This document shows positions 60,169 to 64,000 of a stretch of DNA of 64,000 nt, piece by piece. The notes beneath the pieces were generated by a model, which saw nothing but the letters and a program-made list of their open reading frames with translations, was not told the DNA's origin and searched no databases. Source of the DNA: Chloroflexota bacterium (GTDB lineage Bacteria > Chloroflexota > Anaerolineae > Anaerolineales > Villigracilaceae); NCBI GenBank assembly GCA_016234485.1, contig JACRBL010000013.1, forward strand, positions 1 through 64,000, given 5' to 3'. A program made the translations under genes and the position numbers. Each line of letters opens with the position of its first letter. The stretch's first letter is position 1.

Positions 60169-61233
60169 TTACATTGGCCAGTATTTGGCCAGCAGGTCGG
60201 CAGTGAAGGGGATGACGCGCAGGGCGGAATCGAGGATGAGGCCGAGGATCAGCAAACCGCCGAACATGCGGTTGTGATAGAAAGCAAAGCCCGAGAACCA
60301 GGTGGGCCAGCCCGGCCATTCTTTGGGCGGTTCGTTGGGGCGCGGTTTGGTGAGGACGCCGATGACGAGCAGGGCGCGTTTGCCCGCGAAGAAGACGATC
60401 AGCATGAGGGGGCTGAAGTAGTGGACAACCACGAGGTAGATGATGACCGCGTAGGTGGCGATGACCGCAAACTGGTTGACGAAGCGGGCAAATTTTTCGC
60501 CGACGCGTACGGGGAAGGTGCCGACGCCTTTGGCCTTGTCATCCTGCATTTTGTCAATGTGTTTGCCAATGTTGATACTGGCAACGCTGAGGCCGAAGGG
60601 AATGCCCGCCAAAATCACGTTGACGAGGTTGGCGGGATTATGTACCCCTGCCCCAAGCGCCAGCACGAAGTAGACGCCCGCGATCATAATCGGCCCCCAG
60701 ATGAGGAAGATGGCAAACTCGCCGAGCGCCCAGTATTTGAGCGGCCAGGTATAGAAGAGCAGGACGAGCGCGCCGAACACGAACAGCCCGATGACGTATG
60801 GATTGAAGCCCGTGTAGGTGAGCGCGTAGATGCCGCCGATGGTGGCAATGATGCCGCTGGCGATGAACCACTGGATCTGCTGGGGCTTTGTCCAGAAGCC
60901 TTGCACGAGCGGATGGACGCCGTATTGCGTGCGGAAGTAGTTGTCTTTGTCCACGCCGCGCGAGAAGTCAGTGTAGTCGTTGAGCAGGTTGTTCGTGCCG
61001 TGGGCAATGAAGAGGCTGATGGTGAGGACGAGGAACGGCCCCCATGAGAAGAATCCGTCGCGCCAGGCCAACAGCCCCGCGATGATGCAGGAGTAGACAG
61101 TGACGAGAGTGACCGCGGAACGCGTGGCGATCAGCCACTTGGAAATGATATCGAGCGCGTCCCATTCTTTCTTGTTGTCCATCTTGACGAGTTGCCAGAT
61201 GGCGGTGCGCCACATGGAAAAATTGATTTTCAT
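60169..61233 (-). CDS. UbiA-family prenyltransferase (paralogue 1)
   Basis: A 354-residue membrane prenyltransferase of the UbiA/MenA superfamily, which joins an isoprenoid diphosphate to an aromatic ring. The first metal motif is in TNNLLNDYTDFSRGVDKDNY and the second in IGKHIDKMQDDKAKGVGTFPV, separated by helices as usual (about nine in all). RBS GGAGAG about 9 bases before the ATG. Quinone biosynthesis (MenA-like) is the likely role but the acceptor cannot be told. Confidence 0.85.
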   Translation of the reverse strand: MKINFSMWRTAIWQLVKMDNKKEWDALDIISKWLIATRSAVTLVTVYSCIIAGLLAWRDGFFSWGPFLVLTISLFIAHGTNNLLNDYTDFSRGVDKDNYFRTQYGVHPLVQGFWTKPQQIQWFIASGIIATIGGIYALTYTGFNPYVIGLFVFGALVLLFYTWPLKYWALGEFAIFLIWGPIMIAGVYFVLALGAGVHNPANLVNVILAGIPFGLSVASINIGKHIDKMQDDKAKGVGTFPVRVGEKFARFVNQFAVIATYAVIIYLVVVHYFSPLMLIVFFAGKRALLVIGVLTKPRPNEPPKEWPGWPTWFSGFAFYHNRMFGGLLILGLILDSALRVIPFTADLLAKYWPM

Positions 61234-61322
61234 TTACTCTCTCCTTGGTTGGTTGTGCCAGATTATACAACTGAAATGGGACGCGGATTGATGCGGAAAA
61301 ATTGAACGGCATTAAACGAAAA

Positions 61323-61393
61323 CGGGATGGAGAAAACCATCCCGTCGTTTTGCACAGATCAACATGTAGCGCATTTTAGCAAATTGCGCTACA
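61323..61393. terminator. Terminator and second hairpin between the UbiA genes
   Basis: CGGGATGG / CCATCCCG with AAAACG on one side and GTCGTTTTG on the other (61323-61350) can stop transcripts in both directions. Next to it TGTAGCGCA / TGCGCTACA (61365-61373, 61385-61393) forms a second hairpin 10 bases from the stop codon of the upstream gene. Confidence 0.65.
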
Positions 61394-61403
61394 ACGAGCG
61401 CGC

Positions 61404-62417
61404 CTATCGCCAAAAGGCAGGGACGATGACGCGCAGGAGAACGTCCACGAACAGGCCGAGCATGAAGAGCGATCCAAAGGTGCGGTTGTTATAGAAGGCG
61501 TATCCCACGAAATAGAGCGGCCAGCCTGGTTGACCTTCGGGCGCGGAGGTGGGCTTGGGCTTGAGAAACACGGGATAGTATTTCAGAAAAGTGGGGATGG
61601 CGAGAAGCACGATCAGCATCACGGGCGTGAAAAATTTCGCCGCGATCAAATAGACGGTGATGAAATACGGCAGGATCATCATTGCCAACACCGCGTAGCG
61701 CGAGGCCTTTTCGCCGATGACGACGGGCAGGGTGTGGATGCCTTTCGTTTTGTCCATATCGAGTTTGTCAATGTGCTTGCCAAAGATGACGGTTGTGACT
61801 CCCAGCACGTAGGGCAGGCTGGCGATGACCACGAACCAATTCCATTGATGCGCGATGACGTAATGCCCGCCGCCGATCATCAGCGGCCCCCAGACGATCA
61901 GTACCGCCACCTCGCCTAACGCGAGACCTTTGAGCGGCCACGTGTAAAAGAGGAGGAAGAATGCCCCGAGGCCGAGCAACACCCACGAAGTGGACGAGAA
62001 GCCCACGCTCCAGAGCAGGTAAATTCCCAGCGCGAGGGCAATCAGCGCGGTGACGGCAAAATACGTCAGGTGCTGGCGCTTGGTCATAAGCCCTTTGGCG
62101 ATGGGTTGCGCGCCGTAGATGTTGCGGTAGTAGTTGTCCTTGTCCACGCCGCGGACGAAGTCGGTGAAATCGTTGAAGATGTTGTTGGAGGCGTGGGCGA
62201 AGATGAGGCCGAGGACGAGGGCGATCCAGGGCAGGAAACTGAACGCGCCGTCGCGCCAGGCAAAAAGTCCCGCGAGCGCGGCGGAGATGAAGGTCATCAC
62301 GAGGACGGCCGCGCGAGTGGCGATCAACCATTTCGAGATGACATCCAATTGATCCCACTCCTCTTTCGAGACATCGGGGATGACGTTCAGGGCTTTTTTC
62401 CACATGGCAAAGTTCAT
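61404..62417 (-). CDS. UbiA-family prenyltransferase (paralogue 2)
   Basis: A 337-residue paralogue of the neighbour. First motif SNNIFNDFTDFVRGVDKDNYYRN, second FGKHIDKLDMDKTKGIHTLPV. Both share the unusual opening MxMW(R/K)(T/K)A and the segment (E)WDxLDIISKWLIATRxAV, so they come from one duplication, probably old because elsewhere they are well diverged. AGGAG lies 8 bases before the ATG. The two may act on different prenyl donors or acceptors, or as a pair. Confidence 0.85.
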   Translation of the reverse strand: MNFAMWKKALNVIPDVSKEEWDQLDVISKWLIATRAAVLVMTFISAALAGLFAWRDGAFSFLPWIALVLGLIFAHASNNIFNDFTDFVRGVDKDNYYRNIYGAQPIAKGLMTKRQHLTYFAVTALIALALGIYLLWSVGFSSTSWVLLGLGAFFLLFYTWPLKGLALGEVAVLIVWGPLMIGGGHYVIAHQWNWFVVIASLPYVLGVTTVIFGKHIDKLDMDKTKGIHTLPVVIGEKASRYAVLAMMILPYFITVYLIAAKFFTPVMLIVLLAIPTFLKYYPVFLKPKPTSAPEGQPGWPLYFVGYAFYNNRTFGSLFMLGLFVDVLLRVIVPAFWR

Positions 62418-62549
62418 CGGAACACTCCTAAAAAGATTTTGGCGATTATATCAACACCAACGCCGCCCAATAGGCTCAATTTACAAATATTGTCTAATCA
62501 TGCTTGCGATAACCAACTCAATTGTCTAGATGGGTTGTCAAACTTCTAT

Positions 62550-62611
62550 TGTGACATTTGTCACATATTGTGATGATTTCCCGCCCTAGTATTTTTGTGA
62601 ATTATTTCACA
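62550..62611 (+). promoter_or_regulatory. Two CRP/FNR-family sites TGTGA-N6-TCACA
   Basis: TGTGA-CATTTG-TCACA (62550-62565) and TGTGA-ATTATT-TCACA (62596-62611), centres 46 bases apart, both perfect matches to the CRP-type consensus. A -10-like TAGTAT lies between them (62587-62592), which would put the first site near -41 (activator position) and the second over the start (repressor position). No other feature is seen in the 237-base gap 62418-62654. Confidence 0.6.
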
Positions 62612-62654
62612 TAATGGAAATAGAGCCTTTCCATGCTAACCGAAGGAGTTTCCC

Positions 62655-63860
62655 GTGGAAATCACGTTATCCCCTCTCAGCCCATCCATCAGCAAAACCT
62701 TCTATTCCAGTTTGCATGAACTGAAGGACGGCGAACGAATTCGCAAGTGCCTGCAATGTGGAACGTGTTCGGGCGTGTGCCCGTTCGGGTATTTTATGAA
62801 GTACCCGCCTGGAAAGATCATCGGGACGTTGCGCGCGGGCGTGTTCGACCTGGTGACCAAAACCGACAGCATCTGGATGTGCGTTTCGTGCTCCGCCTGC
62901 TCGGCTTTCTGCCCGACTCAGATTCCCATCACCGCGGCCTTGATGACCCGCGTGAAAGAAGAGATGATATTGGAGGGGAAAGTTCCCGCTGAACTGCAAA
63001 CTGCATTCAAGAATTCACAACAATATGGAAATCCGCTGGGCGAATCGCCGCGCAAACGCGCGGATTGGGCGGCGGGACTCCGCCCCGAAGTGAACATCCT
63101 CGGCAAGACGCGCCAACCCGTGGACGTGTTGTGGTTCGTCGGCGACTACGCTTCGTACCACCCGCGCATGGTCGCGGCCACGAAGGCGTTCGCGAAAATT
63201 TTGAACGCGTTGGGAATCAAATTTGGCATTCTTGGACCCGAGGAGAACAGCGACGGCGATTCGCAGAGACTGGCGGGCGAGCGCGGCATTTTTGAAATGC
63301 TCGCGAGGAAGAACGGGCTGGCGTTCAAGAAATATCAGTTCAAGGAAATCATCACCACCGATCCCCACGCGTACAATGCGCTGAAAAACGAATATCCTGC
63401 GTTGGGCATTTCGTATCCCGTGCAGCACTTCACGGAATTTTTATGCCAGCGGCAGGAACAGATCAAGCCATTGCTCAAGAAGGAAATCAAGGCGAAAGTC
63501 GCGTATCACGACCCGTGCTATCTCGGACGCGTTAACGGCGTTTACGACGCGCCGCGCGAACTGCTGAGCGCCATCCCTGGCGTGGAATTGGTCGAGATGG
63601 CGCACACCCATTCCAACAGTCTGTGTTGCGGCGGTGGCGGCGGCGGGATGTGGCTGGACGGCTTCCAATGGGAAAAGGCGCACGTGCGACTCTCCGAGTG
63701 GCGCGTGAAGGAAGCAATGGCAACCAATGCCGAAATTCTCGCGGTTGCCTGCCCCTACGAACCGCCGCGCTTTGAGGACGCGACCAAGACCGTCCCGAAC
63801 GCGGGAGGGTTGAAGGTACGCGAGATTGCTGAGTTGTTGGCTGAGTCAATGGGCATTTAG
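62655..63860 (+). CDS. HdrD/GlpC-like iron-sulfur protein (4Fe-4S plus CCG domain)
   Basis: A 401-residue soluble redox protein. The N-terminal domain binds two 4Fe-4S clusters: Cys32, 35, 38, 42 (CLQCGTCSGVCPF) and Cys76, 79, 82, 86 (CVSCSACSAFCP). The C-terminal CCG domain (HDPCYLGR, NSLCCGGGGGGMW, ACPYEP) resembles the catalytic cluster site of heterodisulfide reductase HdrB/HdrD and GlpC. The first CCG repeat is present only as a cysteine-free fold (VLWFVGDYASYHPRM). It probably passes electrons between a thiol or carrier and the quinone pool. Start GTG with AAGGAG 6 bases upstream. Confidence 0.88.
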   Translation: MEITLSPLSPSISKTFYSSLHELKDGERIRKCLQCGTCSGVCPFGYFMKYPPGKIIGTLRAGVFDLVTKTDSIWMCVSCSACSAFCPTQIPITAALMTRVKEEMILEGKVPAELQTAFKNSQQYGNPLGESPRKRADWAAGLRPEVNILGKTRQPVDVLWFVGDYASYHPRMVAATKAFAKILNALGIKFGILGPEENSDGDSQRLAGERGIFEMLARKNGLAFKKYQFKEIITTDPHAYNALKNEYPALGISYPVQHFTEFLCQRQEQIKPLLKKEIKAKVAYHDPCYLGRVNGVYDAPRELLSAIPGVELVEMAHTHSNSLCCGGGGGGMWLDGFQWEKAHVRLSEWRVKEAMATNAEILAVACPYEPPRFEDATKTVPNAGGLKVREIAELLAESMGI

Positions 63861-63881
63861 CGCCTTACGAATGAAAACCAT

Positions 63882-63991
63882 TAACCACAAAGGACACAAA
63901 GGTCACGAAGGAAGAAAGATGACTTTGAAAATCCTTTGTGTACTTCGTGCCCTTTGTGGTTGACCTCTTTTGTTTCTTCGGCTTGTCCGAG
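63882..63991. repeat. Inverted repeat followed by TTCGGCTTGTCCGAG (second copy)
   Basis: Left arm AACCACAAAGGACACAAAGG with TCACGAAGG, right arm CCTTTGTGTACTTCGTGCCC with TTTGTGGTT. TTCGGCTTGTCCGAG follows at 63977-63991, identical to 15523-15537. It begins 20 bases after the HdrD-like gene and continues close to the window edge; no gene is seen in it. Confidence 0.6.
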
Positions 63992-64000
63992 CAAGGATGT

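Overview
The window looks like chromosomal DNA from a free-living, moderately GC-rich bacterium, most likely a member of the Chloroflexota (class Anaerolineae). This assignment is inferred from gene content and style: many carbohydrate ABC importers of the MalFG type with ROK regulators, GH13 amylases, paired UbiA prenyltransferases, a complex I membrane module with two NuoM genes, and no outer-membrane genes. No rRNA, tRNA, CRISPR array, phage or transposase gene was found.

Layout. 1-5202 (minus): the tip of an unknown gene, then a 1,655-residue repeat-rich secreted protein. 5423-7460: an acyltransferase divergent from enolase. 7871-26363 (mostly plus): a sugar uptake and glucan island with two ROK repressors, one MsmX/MalK-type ATPase, two binding lipoproteins, three permease pairs, two GH13 enzymes and a Gfo/Idh/MocA oxidoreductase. 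One permease is fused to a GT-C (PMT-like) glycosyltransferase domain. 26550-34723: a giant membrane protein, hypothetical lipoproteins, a sirtuin, a response regulator and dCMP deaminase. 34766-45195: DUF2785 protein, PlsY-like acyltransferase, rpsO-pnp, an MFS transporter, GrpB, a carboxylesterase, a GNAT enzyme and a MurE-type ligase. 45296-47594 (minus): the F0 part of ATP synthase, with subunit b fused to the C-terminal part of delta. 47687-57177 (minus): nuoA-H-J-K-L-M-M-N, the membrane arm of a two-NuoM complex I. 57312-63860: a hypothetical protein, a double-GGDEF protein coupled to a lectin-like protein, two UbiA paralogues and an HdrD/GlpC-like iron-sulfur protein with CRP-type sites upstream.

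The genes fit a chemoheterotroph living on glucans and oligosaccharides: import by ABC systems that probably share one ATPase, hydrolysis by GH13 enzymes, glycolysis through enolase, then quinone-linked respiration (UbiA enzymes, complex I, Hdr-like protein) and ATP synthesis.

The gaps between genes are rich in short palindromes. At least twelve hairpins fall into three families with a conserved centre and different stems, and one sits in frame inside the sirtuin gene. A second family of about 90 bp with inverted ends occurs four times, each upstream of a plus-strand gene. Two loci share inverted repeats followed by TTCGGCTTGTCCGAG.
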